Notes: a model not told the origin generated them from the sequence alone. A DNA stretch of 50,930 nt from Nocardia higoensis NBRC 100133 (GCF_000308595.1 NZ_BAGA01000009.1:1-50930); one strand, 5' to 3'. Shown: positions 25,732 through 33,923, counted from the stretch's first letter. A program made the numbers and translations.

Positions 25732-25777
25732 ACTCGTAATGAAAAGGTCGGGGGTTCGATTCCCCCAGGCGGCTCCA
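25732..25777 (+). repeat. attR (46-bp direct repeat)
   Basis: Exact copy of 9435-9480, i.e. the tRNA-Thr 3' half from the anticodon loop to CCA. The 5' half of the tRNA is absent, so this is the element boundary and not a second tRNA gene. The next 133 bp up to the pseudogene at 25911 are chromosomal and hold nothing recognisable. Confidence 0.95.
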
Positions 25778-25910
25778 CGTTCTTCCCCGGTTTCCGGGCC
25801 GGTGACGACACCTCACCTCCCCGAGTCACCCCGTTCATCCCGGAACCGCTCTTGTCATGCCTCGTCACAACGCGTCGAGGGGGCTGAACAAATCCCGCGA
25901 CGCCGCGCGG

Positions 25911-26548
25911 TCAGCGCACGACCCCGGCGGCTGTGAGGTAGTCGATCACCGCAGGTCGGTCGGCGCCGAGAAACTCGAAGAATTCGCCCGTGAGTTCGCC
26001 TCGGTCGGCCCGCTTGGCGCAGCGCCTCGAGGTGTTCGGGATCGGTGACGGTCTCCTCGGGGTCGTCGTCCAACTCGTCGGCGATCCATCCGGTTCCCTC
26101 GGCGAGCACGTCGATCTCGCCGCCGTAGCGGTCGGGGTCGGCGGTATTTCTCAGCCCCGAGAACGCGCCGTCCTCACCTCCGAGACCGATTCCACCGGCT
26201 GCCATCCCACCAGTACACGAAGGTCACCTCCGAATCGTGGCGGATACGTGGATGGTCACTGGTCAGTCCGGCGGCACGTACCCACGGGGGCGCATCGCTC
26301 AGCGGGTCGTATGCCTGATGCCAGAACGAACTGTCCTCGTCGTGGCCGAACAGAATCGCGCGGGAATCCGGGTACCTGATGAGGGTGAACCAGTTGCCTG
26401 CACTGTCCTCGTTGGAGATTCGCCCGTCGCGCACTCCCGCCCGGGAAGCGGAGAGATACCTCGAGCCGTCGAAAGCGGCGGCCTTCAGCGTCTGCGCTAC
26501 TGCGATACGGGACCGAAGCGCGTCCGGTCCCGGTCAGTCGATTGTCAT
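25911..26548 (-). pseudogene. Broken hypothetical gene (nonsense plus frameshifts)
   Basis: Reading from ATG 26548 gives MTID then TGA at 26536-26534. The same frame continues with coherent sequence (LKAAAFDGSRYLSASRAGV, NWFTLIRYPDSRAILFGHDE, EVTFVYWWDGSRW) to about 26180. Homology then moves to a second frame (NTADPDRYGGEIDVLAEG, PEETVTDPEHLEALRQAG) and finally to a third ending EFFEFLGADRPAV...AAGVVR at 25911. So one ancestral gene of about 210 codons has a premature stop and two frameshifts. Family not recognised. A fragment of a related gene lies at 28124-28278. Confidence 0.75.
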
Positions 26549-26899
26549 GTGCCGCAACCTGACACCGCGCACCGACGAACCGGTGTCGTGGTTTTCGAAC
26601 CCCCTCAGGCCGTGGAGCGAGTCCATGCCCACCCGGCGAAACCGCCGCGCCCGGCCGCGTACGTCGGCTTCGGTCGACGGTCCAGTGGTACATGGTTGCG
26701 CTGACTGCCCCGGCGACGGACAGAGCCCTCGGATCGTGATCCCCGGCGGCGCTGCGCGCATGGAGGCCCTGACGGTCTTAGAAGTCGAGGTATTTCGCTA
26801 CCGGGCGGTAGTGGACGCTCGCTGTACAGTCCGAACGGCAAAGTCGAGCAAAGTTGCTGGTCACCATGTGAATCGCTCCACAAACCTGGAGGAACACGC
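26549..26899. other. Non-coding region upstream of secreted protein gene
   Basis: 351 bp. It carries the ribosome site CTGGAGGA of the downstream gene at its right end. No domain-bearing frame was found on either strand, and the promoter could not be assigned. Confidence 0.4.
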
Positions 26900-28024
26900 A
26901 TGCGCAAGCCCAGATCGAAACGAGCTCTGCCTATCGCTGCCCGCGCAATCCGCTTCGGGATCGGTGCCGCCGCAGCGATCGCGATGTCGTTCACCGCGCT
27001 CGCACCCACAGCCGCCTCCCCGCCACTCACACCCGCAGCCGCGCCACCACCACTCACACCCGCCGCCGCCCCGCTATCACTCACTCCGGCATCTGCCCCA
27101 CCACCGGCACCCATCGGTAACGAAAACGGTCCCGATTGCCACGGCTGGAGCGGTTCGAGCGATTGCGGCTGGAGCGGTTCAGCCTGTACCGGATCCGGCG
27201 GCACCGGATCCGGCGGCACCGGATCCAGCGGCATCTCGGGCGACTGCGACGACCATAAATCGAAGGTGTGCGACAAGGGCAACACCAATCTCGCCTACAA
27301 CGCGCTGTCCTTCGGCGCGCTGAATTGTCTCGCCGCCAGCCTCGGCTTCGAGGCGCAAGCGACCAACGAATTCGGCGACGCGGTAGGACTTGCGGGCACC
27401 GCGAGACAACTCGCCTCGATGCAAGTGCTGTTCGCAAGTTTCGCCTGCGGAACGAGCGGGCACTGGAACACCGGAGACTGCGTGACAGCATCCGGGGCCA
27501 CCTTCGACATTCCGATCACCGCGAAGGTCTACTCCGTAGGCAACCTGACCACACCCCTGGCCACCGTGACCCAGACCTTCTCCGTCCCTTTCCGGCCCTC
27601 GGCCGACAACACCAACTGCACCGGCACCAACGCGGGCAAGTGGTTCAACCCCAACGGCGCACCGAACCTGTCCGGGTCCCTGCCGAACGGTGGCCGATGC
27701 CAGAACTCCATCGCCACCATCCTCACCTTCAACTTCCCGGCCGGCACCACACTGCCCGATCAAGTCGTGTGGACGGTCTCCTACAACACCACCCATTACG
27801 GGTACAGCCCTGTCGGTGAAGGCGCCGCCTGCTACTCCACCCCCCTGGGGTGCCCGTACGACTCGTTCAACGTCGGAGCCACAGATTTCCCCAACGCGCC
27901 GTACGCCGGAACCGACCTCCCACCGGCGAACACGGCCTACTCCTCCACCGGACAACCGCCCGGCCCACTGACCCAATTCGACATCGGCACGTTCCGACCG
28001 CTAGGCGCAATCACAACCAGATAG
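26900..28024 (+). CDS. Secreted protein of unknown function
   Basis: 374 residues. The signal peptide is clear: basic MRKPRSKRALPIAARAIRFG, hydrophobic AAAAIAMSFTALAPTA, likely cleaved after AAS near residue 40. Next comes a low-complexity linker with four copies of a (P)LTPAAAPP-like unit and Ser/Gly repeats (GTGSGGTGSGG), then a compact domain of about 260 residues beginning KGNTNLAYNALSFGALNCL with several cysteines that could form disulfides. GGAGGA precedes ATG 26900. A perfect hairpin terminator follows. Family not identified, exported function unknown. It sits between two related pseudogene remnants. Confidence 0.88.
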   Translation: MRKPRSKRALPIAARAIRFGIGAAAAIAMSFTALAPTAASPPLTPAAAPPPLTPAAAPLSLTPASAPPPAPIGNENGPDCHGWSGSSDCGWSGSACTGSGGTGSGGTGSSGISGDCDDHKSKVCDKGNTNLAYNALSFGALNCLAASLGFEAQATNEFGDAVGLAGTARQLASMQVLFASFACGTSGHWNTGDCVTASGATFDIPITAKVYSVGNLTTPLATVTQTFSVPFRPSADNTNCTGTNAGKWFNPNGAPNLSGSLPNGGRCQNSIATILTFNFPAGTTLPDQVVWTVSYNTTHYGYSPVGEGAACYSTPLGCPYDSFNVGATDFPNAPYAGTDLPPANTAYSSTGQPPGPLTQFDIGTFRPLGAITTR

Positions 28025-28052
28025 GGGCACACCCAGTCCCGTAACCGCACTT

Positions 28053-28087
28053 GAACGAGCCCCCCGGGCCGAACCGGGGGCTCGTTC
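28053..28087 (+). terminator. Terminator of the secreted protein gene
   Basis: Perfect 12-bp stem GAACGAGCCCCC (28053-28064) / GGGGGCTCGTTC (28076-28087), loop 11 nt, starting 28 bp after the stop. Confidence 0.85.
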
Positions 28088-28123
28088 GAGTTCGTGAACC
28101 GACCCGAGACAGACCCACCCGAG

Positions 28124-28278
28124 GAGTTCGCCCGAGAGCGCGCCTCGCTTCGCGCAGCGCCTCGAGATGTCCGGAGGCGGTGACCGTCTCCTCGGGCTCG
28201 TCGTCCGGGGTCGCCGGGATCCATCCGGCACTGTCGGCGAGCGTGTCGATCTCGCTGCCGTAGCGGTCGGGGGCGGCG
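28124..28278 (-). pseudogene. Fragment homologous to the 25911-26548 pseudogene
   Basis: 155 bp resembling 25980-26144 on the same strand. Shared blocks include the segment around the SDPEHLEALR-type coding stretch, GGTGACGGTCTCCTCGGG-like DNA (one change) and the C-C-G-TAGCGGTCGGGG block. Translation on the minus strand gives YGSEIDTLADSAGWIP and PEETVT in one frame, without a start or end. It is a decayed paralogous copy. Confidence 0.65.
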
Positions 28279-28304
28279 AGCGAAGGACACCCGGGGTATC
28301 GCGG

Positions 28305-28423
28305 GTTTCACAGTGGTGTCGGCCGCCACCTTCGTGGCGAGGGGCGCCCGGTGTGTGATCCGGCCTGTGAAACGGCTCCGACTCGAAAATTTAACCCGCA
28401 CGGAAGTTCAGGGGTAAATTTTC
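28305..28423. promoter_or_regulatory. Two inverted repeats upstream of the ATP-grasp operon
   Basis: GTTTCACAG (28305-28313) and CTGTGAAAC (28365-28373) form a perfect 9-bp pair 51 bp apart. Nearer the gene, GAAAATTTAACCC (28385-28397) and GGGGTAAATTTTC (28411-28423) pair with one mismatch around a 13-nt loop, in an AT-rich patch that stands out from the GC-rich context. The second hairpin ends 17 bp before the ATG, so it could be an operator or a translation-controlling stem. The wider spacer (28025-28440) otherwise holds a terminator and a pseudogene fragment. Confidence 0.5.
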
Positions 28424-28440
28424 CGCGCGACCATCGGTTC

Positions 28441-30033
28441 ATGACAGCGGTCGCCATTTCTTCGCAGTATCCACCGTCGATGTTCGACGGCTACCAGGTC
28501 GGCCGCCGGCGCGGTGCCTACGACGAGATGTTCGATCCGGCGGGCCGGATCCGCCCGCCCTATCGGGGTATACAGGCGGCGCTCGAGCGGATGGACGCGG
28601 CCGAGCTGGCGGCGCGGTCGGACGCGCTCGGCCGGGCCTTCGTCGATCAGGGGGTCACCTTCTCCCTCTCCGGGCAGGAAAGACCGTTCCCGCTCGATCC
28701 GGTGCCGCGGGTGATCGCGGCGGCGGAATGGTCGCGGTTGGAGAAGGGCTTCGCGCAGCGGGTGCGGGCCCTGGAGATGTTCCTCGCCGATGTCTACGGC
28801 GCACAGACGATCCTGCGCGAAGGGGTGGTGCCGCGGCGGCTGGTGACGACCTGCCCCAATTTCCACCGCGCGGCCGCGGGATTCGCGCCGCCGAACGGGG
28901 TGCGGATCCACGTCTCGGGAATCGATCTGGTCCGCGACGAGCAGGGTGTGTTCCGGGTGCTGGAGGACAATCTGCGGTCGCCGTCGGGGGTGTCGTATGT
29001 GATGGAGAACCGGCGCACCATGGCGCGGGTGTTCCCGGATCTGTTCGCCGCCAATCGGGTGCGGCCGGTGGGCGACTACCCGGGGCATCTGCTGCGGGCG
29101 CTGCGCTCCTCGGCCGCCACGAACACCTCCGATCCGACCGTCGTGGTGCTCACGCCGGGAGTGTTCAATTCCGCCTATTTCGAACATTCGCTGCTGGCCC
29201 GGCAGATGGGTGTGGAACTGGTGGAGGGGCGGGATCTGTTCTGCCGCGACAACTTCGTCTACATGCGCACCACGCACGGCGAACGGCGGGTCGATGTGGT
29301 GTATCGACGCATCGACGACGAATTCCTCGACCCCATGCATTTCAACCCCGATTCGGTGCTCGGGGTGGCGGGGATCCTGAACGCGGCGCGTGCGGGGAAC
29401 GTGGTGATCTCCAGTGCGGTCGGCAACGGCGTCGCCGACGACAAACTGGTCTACACCTACGTGCCCACCATGATCGAGTACTACCTCGGTGAGAAACCGC
29501 TGATCCCCAATGTCGACACCTATCGCTGCTGGCTCGACGACGAACGGGCCGAAGTCCTCGACCGGATCGACGAATTGGTGATCAAACCGGTGGAGGGCTC
29601 GGGTGGTTACGGCATCGTGTTCGGGCCGGACGCCTCGCCGCGGGAACGCGAGGAGATCCGGCGGCGGGTGGCGGCCGAACCGCGCGGGTGGATCGCCCAG
29701 CCGCTGGTGCAGTTGTCGACGGTGCCGACGATGATCGGTGACGGGCTGGCCCCGCGGCATGTCGATCTGCGGCCGTTCGCGGTGAACGACGGGGAGCGGG
29801 TCTGGGTGCTCCCCGGCGGGCTCACCCGGGTCGCGATGCCGGAGGGGTCGCTGGTGGTCAATTCCAGCCAGGGCGGCGGCAGCAAGGACACCTGGGTGCT
29901 GGCGCCGCGCGCAGCCGCCGACCGGGAGCGGGCCGCCGAACTGGTCGCAGAACCCGCCGTCACCGGGCACACCGATCGCGATCGCACCTTCTCGGAATCA
30001 CAGGCGCAGCAACAACAGCAACAACAGCAGTAG
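28441..30033 (+). CDS. Circularly permuted ATP-grasp protein (CP_ATPgrasp_2, DUF404/407)
   Basis: 530 residues. Conserved family stretches: YDEMFDPAGRIRPPY near 20, GVSYVMENRRTMARVFPDLF, VVLTPGVFNSAYFEHSLLARQMGVELVEGRDLF, IPNVDTYRCW, LVIKPVEGSGGYG (nucleotide-binding loop near 380), RHVDLRPFAV and LTRVAMPEGSLVVNSSQGGGSKDTWVL. The family is predicted to ligate amines to carboxylates using ATP, and is always found with the alpha-E and transglutaminase proteins that follow here; its true substrate is not established. The C-terminus ends in an unusual run of eight glutamines encoded by CAG/CAA codons. ATG 28441 has a weak ribosome site. Confidence 0.93.
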   Translation: MTAVAISSQYPPSMFDGYQVGRRRGAYDEMFDPAGRIRPPYRGIQAALERMDAAELAARSDALGRAFVDQGVTFSLSGQERPFPLDPVPRVIAAAEWSRLEKGFAQRVRALEMFLADVYGAQTILREGVVPRRLVTTCPNFHRAAAGFAPPNGVRIHVSGIDLVRDEQGVFRVLEDNLRSPSGVSYVMENRRTMARVFPDLFAANRVRPVGDYPGHLLRALRSSAATNTSDPTVVVLTPGVFNSAYFEHSLLARQMGVELVEGRDLFCRDNFVYMRTTHGERRVDVVYRRIDDEFLDPMHFNPDSVLGVAGILNAARAGNVVISSAVGNGVADDKLVYTYVPTMIEYYLGEKPLIPNVDTYRCWLDDERAEVLDRIDELVIKPVEGSGGYGIVFGPDASPREREEIRRRVAAEPRGWIAQPLVQLSTVPTMIGDGLAPRHVDLRPFAVNDGERVWVLPGGLTRVAMPEGSLVVNSSQGGGSKDTWVLAPRAAADRERAAELVAEPAVTGHTDRDRTFSESQAQQQQQQQQ

Positions 30034-30041
30034 GAGGCGCG

Positions 30042-31034
30042 ATGCTGGCGCGGAACGCGGAATCCCTGTTCTGGATCGGCCGCTATGTGGAGCGGGCCGA
30101 CGATACGGCGCGGATTCTCGATGTCACAGTGCATCAACTGTTGGAGGACGCCACCGTCGACCCCGATCGGGCCGCCCGGGTGCTGCTGCGGGTGCTGGGT
30201 ATCGAGCAGCCACCGGACCGGCTGGATGTGTGGTCGCTGACCGAGCTGGTGGCCTTCGACCGACGGCAACCCGGTTCGATCGTCTCGTCCATCTCCGCGG
30301 CGCGGGAGAATGCGCGCGGTGCGCGGGAGGTCACCTCCACCGAGCTGTGGGAGTGCCTGAACACCGCCTACAACGGTCTGGGCGGCGCCATTCGCGCGGC
30401 CAGGGAACTCGGACCGTACGAGTTCTTCCGGTATATCGAGGACCGGGCCGCGATGTTCGCCGGGCAGGCCGACTCCACCCTGAGCCGCGATGACGGCTAT
30501 CGATTCCTGCTGCTCGGGCGTTCGCTCGAGCGGGTCGACATGACGGTGCGGTTGCTGCTTTCGCGCGGCGGCGAACCCGGCGATTCACCCGCCTGGGTGA
30601 GCGTGCTGCGCTCCGCGGGCGCGCACGACTCCTATCTGCGCACGCACCGCGGCGTGCTGGATGCGCGACTGGTGGCCGAATTCATTCTGCTGGATCAGCT
30701 TTTCCCGCGTTCGGTCTTCCGTTCGGTGCGATTGGCCGAGGAGTGCCTGCGGGAGCTCGATCAGTTGCCGGACGGATCGCGCGGTCCGCGCAACGAGGCG
30801 CAGCGGCTGCTCGGGCAGGCCCGCAGCGAACTCGAATTCCTTCCGCCCGGCGTGCTTCTGGACGATCTGAAGGACCGGCTCAGCGCGTTGCAGCAGACCT
30901 GCCACGAGGTCACCGAGGCCATCGCCCTGCAGTATTTCCACGCCGCGCCGTGGGTGACGTGGACCGACGCCCACCGGCACGACGAGCCGGCGCCGGTGCT
31001 GGAGGGGAAATATGCGGAGAAGGTGATCGGATGA
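30042..31034 (+). CDS. Alpha-E domain protein (DUF403)
   Basis: 330 residues, all-helical. Starts MLARNAESLFWIGRYVERADDTARILDVT, the hallmark of the alpha-E superfamily, and continues with ISAARENARGAREV, YEFFRYIEDRAAMFAG and GYRFLLLGRSLERVDMTVRLL. Family proteins partner with circularly permuted ATP-grasp and transglutaminase proteins in a predicted peptide-modifying or peptide-synthesising system. GTAGGAGG is upstream of ATG 30042, eight bp after the ATP-grasp stop. The stop overlaps the next start. Confidence 0.95.
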   Translation: MLARNAESLFWIGRYVERADDTARILDVTVHQLLEDATVDPDRAARVLLRVLGIEQPPDRLDVWSLTELVAFDRRQPGSIVSSISAARENARGAREVTSTELWECLNTAYNGLGGAIRAARELGPYEFFRYIEDRAAMFAGQADSTLSRDDGYRFLLLGRSLERVDMTVRLLLSRGGEPGDSPAWVSVLRSAGAHDSYLRTHRGVLDARLVAEFILLDQLFPRSVFRSVRLAEECLRELDQLPDGSRGPRNEAQRLLGQARSELEFLPPGVLLDDLKDRLSALQQTCHEVTEAIALQYFHAAPWVTWTDAHRHDEPAPVLEGKYAEKVIG

Positions 31035-31876
31035 GCCGGCGTCTACGTGTCGTGCACACCACGGGATTCGCCTACGAGTCGGCGGTGACCGGGTCGTTCA
31101 ACGAAGCCCGGCTCACACCGCGCTCGGACGGCCGCCAGAACGTCATCCTGAACCGGGTGAAAACCGTTCCGGCCACTCGCCCCTATCGCTACACCGATTA
31201 CTGGGGCACCGCGGTCACGGCATTCGATGTGAACGCCCCGCACGACGCGCTGGAGGTCTCGGCCTATTCGGTGGTGGAAACCGAACCGGCGGCGGTGGTG
31301 GACCGGGGCGGGTGCGACTGGTCGGACCTGCGTTCGGAGCGCACCCTCGACACATATGCGGAATTGCTCGCGGCGACCGCGTATGTGCCCGACAACGCGG
31401 AACTGCATGCGGAGGCAGCGGAACTCGCCGCCGGAGTCGATCCGGCACAGGCGGTGACGAGGGCGACGGAATGGGTGCACTCGACCATGACCTATGTCCC
31501 GGGCACCACCTCGGTCCACACGTCCGCGGTGCAGGCCTGGACCGACCGTACGGGCGTGTGCCAGGACTACGCTCACCTGACGCTGCTGTTGCTGCGCGCC
31601 ATGGGAATACCGTGCCGGTATGTCTCCGGGTACCTGCATCCCGACCCGGATGCGGAGATCGGTGTCGCCGTGGCGGGGGAGAGCCACGCCTGGATCGAGG
31701 CGTGGACCGGCGAGTGGTGGGGTTACGACCCGACCAACGCCACCGCGATCGGCGAACAGCACGTTTCGGTCGCCGTGGGCCGTGACTACGCCGATGTGCC
31801 ACCGCTGAAGGGCATCTTCTCCGGCGGCCGCTCGATCGACCACGAGGTGGTCGTGGAAGTCACCCGCCTCGCCTGA
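31031..31876 (+). CDS. Transglutaminase-like cysteine peptidase
   Basis: 281 residues. The N-terminal beta domain (RLRVVHTTGFAYESAVTGSFNEARLTPR) is followed by the transglutaminase core with its catalytic triad: Cys in TGVCQDYAHLTLLLLRAMGIPCRYVSGYL, His in ESHAWIEAW, Asp in YDPTNA. This architecture is the third member of the ATP-grasp/alpha-E system. It may hydrolyse or transfer peptide bonds made by the ligase. ATG 31031 overlaps the preceding stop as ATGA. Cytoplasmic; no signal peptide. Confidence 0.93.
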   Translation: MSRRLRVVHTTGFAYESAVTGSFNEARLTPRSDGRQNVILNRVKTVPATRPYRYTDYWGTAVTAFDVNAPHDALEVSAYSVVETEPAAVVDRGGCDWSDLRSERTLDTYAELLAATAYVPDNAELHAEAAELAAGVDPAQAVTRATEWVHSTMTYVPGTTSVHTSAVQAWTDRTGVCQDYAHLTLLLLRAMGIPCRYVSGYLHPDPDAEIGVAVAGESHAWIEAWTGEWWGYDPTNATAIGEQHVSVAVGRDYADVPPLKGIFSGGRSIDHEVVVEVTRLA

Positions 31877-31997
31877 CGCATCGACGCCGCCACCGGAGAG
31901 ACGCGCGGTGCCGTGCGCCCATGTGCTCGCCGACAACGCTGCGGAAGGGGTCCCGACTTCTCTCGGCCCGCGGTTTCGGCATGTCGGGGTCGGGGGC

Positions 31998-32021
31998 GTT
32001 TGAGACGGGGTGGGCGGGGTA
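31998..32021 (+). promoter_or_regulatory. SigmaB/sigmaF-like promoter for SRPBCC gene
   Basis: GTTT (31998-32001), 15-bp spacer, GGGTA (32017-32021), then AGTT. It fits the stress-sigma pattern GTTT-N15-GGGTA and lies 53 bp before ATG 32074. Confidence 0.55.
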
Positions 32022-32073
32022 GTTCCGGCCCCGTGCCGTGGTGGTGCGGTGTCGAATCGAGGAGGCCTGAGTC

Positions 32074-32613
32074 ATGCCGTTCAGCACGCTCGGAAGTCTG
32101 CTTCATCGTTCGAAGGAAGATCTCGGTGAGCCCGGCGAGATCGTCGTCACCGTGCCCGCCTCGGCGGAGGAGATCTTCGACGTCCTGGCCGAAGGCTGGT
32201 GGTACGGGCTGTGGGTGGTCGGCGCCTCACACATCCGGGACGTCGATGCGCAGTGGCCCGCCGTCGGTTCCCGTATCCATCACGGCGTGGGGCCGTGGCC
32301 TGTCACGTTGCACGACACCACCGAGGTGATCGCGGTCGAGCGGCCGAACCACCTCGAATTGCGGGCCCGCTCATGGCCGTTCGGGTCGGCCTGGGTGCGA
32401 CTCGAGCTGCGGCCCGCGGGGGAGGGGCGCACCGATATCGCGATGGCCGAACGGGTCAGCGGCGGGCCCGCGCGAATGCTGCCCGGCGGGCTGCAGGACG
32501 CGATGCTGGCTCCGCGCAACCGGGAATCGTTGCGACGTCTGGCCGACATCGTGGTGGGGCGGCGGGCCGATGGCAGGCACGAGGACGTCGGCGAGCCGCA
32601 GGGGCCGCGCTGA
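32074..32613 (+). CDS. SRPBCC (START-like) family protein
   Basis: 179 residues. It begins with a polyketide-cyclase/START pattern: EIVVTVPASAEEIFDVLAEGWWYGLWVVGASHIRDVD, then VGSRIHHGVGPWPVTLHDTTEVIAVERPNHLELRAR and a helix-rich end RNRESLRRLADIV. Such helix-grip proteins bind small hydrophobic ligands; the ligand is not deducible. Strong ribosome site GAGGAGG before ATG 32074, behind a stress-type promoter. Convergent with the cinA-like gene, 12 bp apart. Confidence 0.88.
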   Translation: MPFSTLGSLLHRSKEDLGEPGEIVVTVPASAEEIFDVLAEGWWYGLWVVGASHIRDVDAQWPAVGSRIHHGVGPWPVTLHDTTEVIAVERPNHLELRARSWPFGSAWVRLELRPAGEGRTDIAMAERVSGGPARMLPGGLQDAMLAPRNRESLRRLADIVVGRRADGRHEDVGEPQGPR

Positions 32614-32625
32614 TCACCAGGGCGA

Positions 32626-33105
32626 CTACTGTCCTCTCGTCTTCTTCCCGGCCGTGGTGAGCAGCAGCCGGAGCGCGTGTTCGACGGTCTGCGCGAGCAC
32701 GTCTTCGGGCTCGCCGTCGAACTTCCGGTGGGAGGCTTCGCAGGATTCGTCGGTCGCGACGGCGAACCACACCGAGCCGGGTTCGTGGCCGTCCTGCGGA
32801 TCGGGCCCGCCCGCGCCGGTGACGGCGACGGCCAGCGTGGCGTCCATCATCTTCGCGACCCCGCTCGCCATCGACTCGGCGGCGGCTTCGCACACGACCG
32901 GGCCCGGCGGCACGTCGAGGACGTGATGCTTGACGTGCCGCGAGTAGGCCACGATGCCGCCGCGGAACCATTCGCCGGCATTCGGGGCCGCCCCGAGCGC
33001 GGCGGCGAGATTGCCCGCTGTCAGCGATTCCGCGACGGCGATCTGCAGACCCGTGCGCGTCGCGATGTCGGCGAGTTCTTCGGCGAGTGAGTCGGCTCCA
33101 GCCAT
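32626..33105 (-). CDS. CinA C-terminal domain protein (nicotinamide-nucleotide amidase-like)
   Basis: 159 residues, the CinA C-terminal domain alone. Motifs: VAVAESLTAGNLAAAL near 25, YSRHVKHHVL, VCEAAAESMASG, and AVAVTGAGGPDPQDGHEPGSVWFAVA. Stand-alone domains of this type deamidate nicotinamide mononucleotide (PncC reaction) in NAD recycling. ATG 33105 is preceded by GGAAGG and was chosen over a longer frame lacking conservation. Some family members carry DGHEPG where E. coli has GGTPEKPVG; the fit is good. Confidence 0.9.
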   Translation of the reverse strand: MAGADSLAEELADIATRTGLQIAVAESLTAGNLAAALGAAPNAGEWFRGGIVAYSRHVKHHVLDVPPGPVVCEAAAESMASGVAKMMDATLAVAVTGAGGPDPQDGHEPGSVWFAVATDESCEASHRKFDGEPEDVLAQTVEHALRLLLTTAGKKTRGQ

Positions 33106-33170
33106 ACCTGCGTCCTTCCGGCTTCCGTTCCCGCGGCCGGCCGGCCCCGCGTGCGGTGGGTGCGCCGACC

Positions 33171-33191
33171 GGTCCGGGTGATACCCGGACC
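33171..33191. terminator. Hairpin between small acidic gene and cinA-like gene
   Basis: Perfect 9-bp stem GGTCCGGGT (33171-33179) / ACCCGGACC (33183-33191), 3-nt loop, 20 bp after the stop of the minus-strand 48-residue gene. It overlaps the -10 of the cinA promoter candidate. Confidence 0.6.
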
Positions 33192-33205
33192 GCCGTTGTT
33201 TCAAT
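33182..33205 (-). promoter_or_regulatory. Possible sigmaB-like promoter for cinA-like gene
   Basis: On the minus strand GATT at about 33203-33206, 16-bp spacer, GGGTAT at 33181-33186. It lies about 77 bp before ATG 33105. Weaker match than the others and inside a hairpin. Confidence 0.35.
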
Positions 33206-33210
33206 CCGGG

Positions 33211-33357
33211 CTAGACATCGGGATCGTCGTGCTGACCGCCGTAGGGGCCGGGGCCCGCCAGGTCGCCGGAGGCCCTCGCGGGCTCGTCCTCGGAGGTGTT
33301 CTCCTCGTCGGGCTCCTCGACGCTCTCGTCGGCGGGGCGGTCGTCGGGTCGGCTCAT
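33211..33357 (-). CDS. Small acidic protein
   Basis: 48 residues, hydrophilic and highly acidic (SVEEPDEENTSEDEPARASG), probably disordered. ATG 33357 with GGGAG upstream and a perfect stress-type promoter 50 bp before it support it as real. No family recognised. Longer frames upstream lack a ribosome site. Confidence 0.55.
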   Translation of the reverse strand: MSRPDDRPADESVEEPDEENTSEDEPARASGDLAGPGPYGGQHDDPDV

Positions 33358-33405
33358 CGGCTGGTCTCCCGGTCGCGTGCGTTCTGACGGATTCCTGTAC
33401 GCCCA

Positions 33406-33430
33406 TACCCGGGGCCGGCTCGGGCAAACC
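33406..33430 (-). promoter_or_regulatory. SigmaB/sigmaF-like promoter for small acidic gene
   Basis: On the minus strand GGTTT (33430-33426), 15-bp spacer, GGGTA (33410-33406) followed by T. This is the best match in the window to the actinobacterial stress-sigma consensus. Confidence 0.65.
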
Positions 33431-33548
33431 GCGTGATCGGCGCCGTGGGCTTCACCCGGATCGGGTGATCCCGGCCCGGCGCACCCGGTCATACCGTGAA
33501 CGCAGTCGCCGAATCGGCGATGTCTCGACTACATCCCCGAGGTGGGCC

Positions 33549-33923
33549 ATGTCGTTCTGGGAAGTGTTGTGGCTGATCGTGGTGAGCTTCGCGTTCATCG
33601 CCTACCTGTTGGTCCTGTTCCACATCATCGCCGACCTCTTCCGTGACCGGGAGACCTCCGGCTGGGTCAAGGCGGTGTGGATCGTCTTCCTCTTCCTGCT
33701 CCCGCTGCTCACCTCGCTGGTGTACGTGATCGTGCGCGGTAAGGGCATGCAGGAACGGGCGATGGCGCAGGCGCAGGAGTGGCAGTCCGAGCAGCAGACC
33801 TACATCCGGGAGACGGCGGGCACCAGCCCGGCCGCGCAGATCGCCGACGCCAAGCGGCTGCTGGCCGAGGGCGCGATCACCGAGCAGGAATTCGAGCTGT
33901 TGAAGGCCAAGGCCCTGGCGTGA
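33549..33923 (+). CDS. PLDc_N / SHOCT domain membrane protein
   Basis: 124 residues. Two membrane helices (about 5-28 and 40-62) with a polar loop, in the arrangement of phospholipase-D-nuclease N-terminal (PLDc_N) proteins: SFWEVLWLIVVSFAFIAYLL, then WVKAVWIVFLFLLPLLTSLVY. The last 30 residues are a SHOCT motif: QIADAKRLLAEGAITEQEFELLKAKAL. ATG 33549 has only a weak ribosome site. The stop overlaps the next start (GTGA). Confidence 0.9.
   Translation: MSFWEVLWLIVVSFAFIAYLLVLFHIIADLFRDRETSGWVKAVWIVFLFLLPLLTSLVYVIVRGKGMQERAMAQAQEWQSEQQTYIRETAGTSPAAQIADAKRLLAEGAITEQEFELLKAKALA

Larger units (their letters stand above)
9435..25777. mobile_element. Actinomycete integrative and conjugative element (AICE) in tRNA-Thr
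   Basis: A perfect 46-bp direct repeat (9435-9480 and 25732-25777) marks attL and attR, so the inserted length is 16,297 bp. The left copy keeps the whole tRNA and the right copy is only its 3' end. Next to attL, all on the minus strand and largely overlapping, are pra-like, FtsK/TraSA-like translocase, RepSA-like initiator, excisionase and integrase genes. This is the pSAM2-type AICE core: double-stranded DNA transfer by one translocase, and no relaxase or type IV secretion genes. The rest is cargo. Site-specific excision and conjugal transfer are inferred from family knowledge. The broken rep frame raises doubt about replication competence. Confidence 0.93.

Noticed and set aside
25732..25777. 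Possible second tRNA-Thr
   Set aside because: Only the 3' half is present, with no 5' acceptor or D arm. It is attR.
25470..25868. Open frame on the minus strand across attR
   Set aside because: It translates the antisense of the tRNA fragment and spans the element boundary, so it cannot be an ancestral gene.
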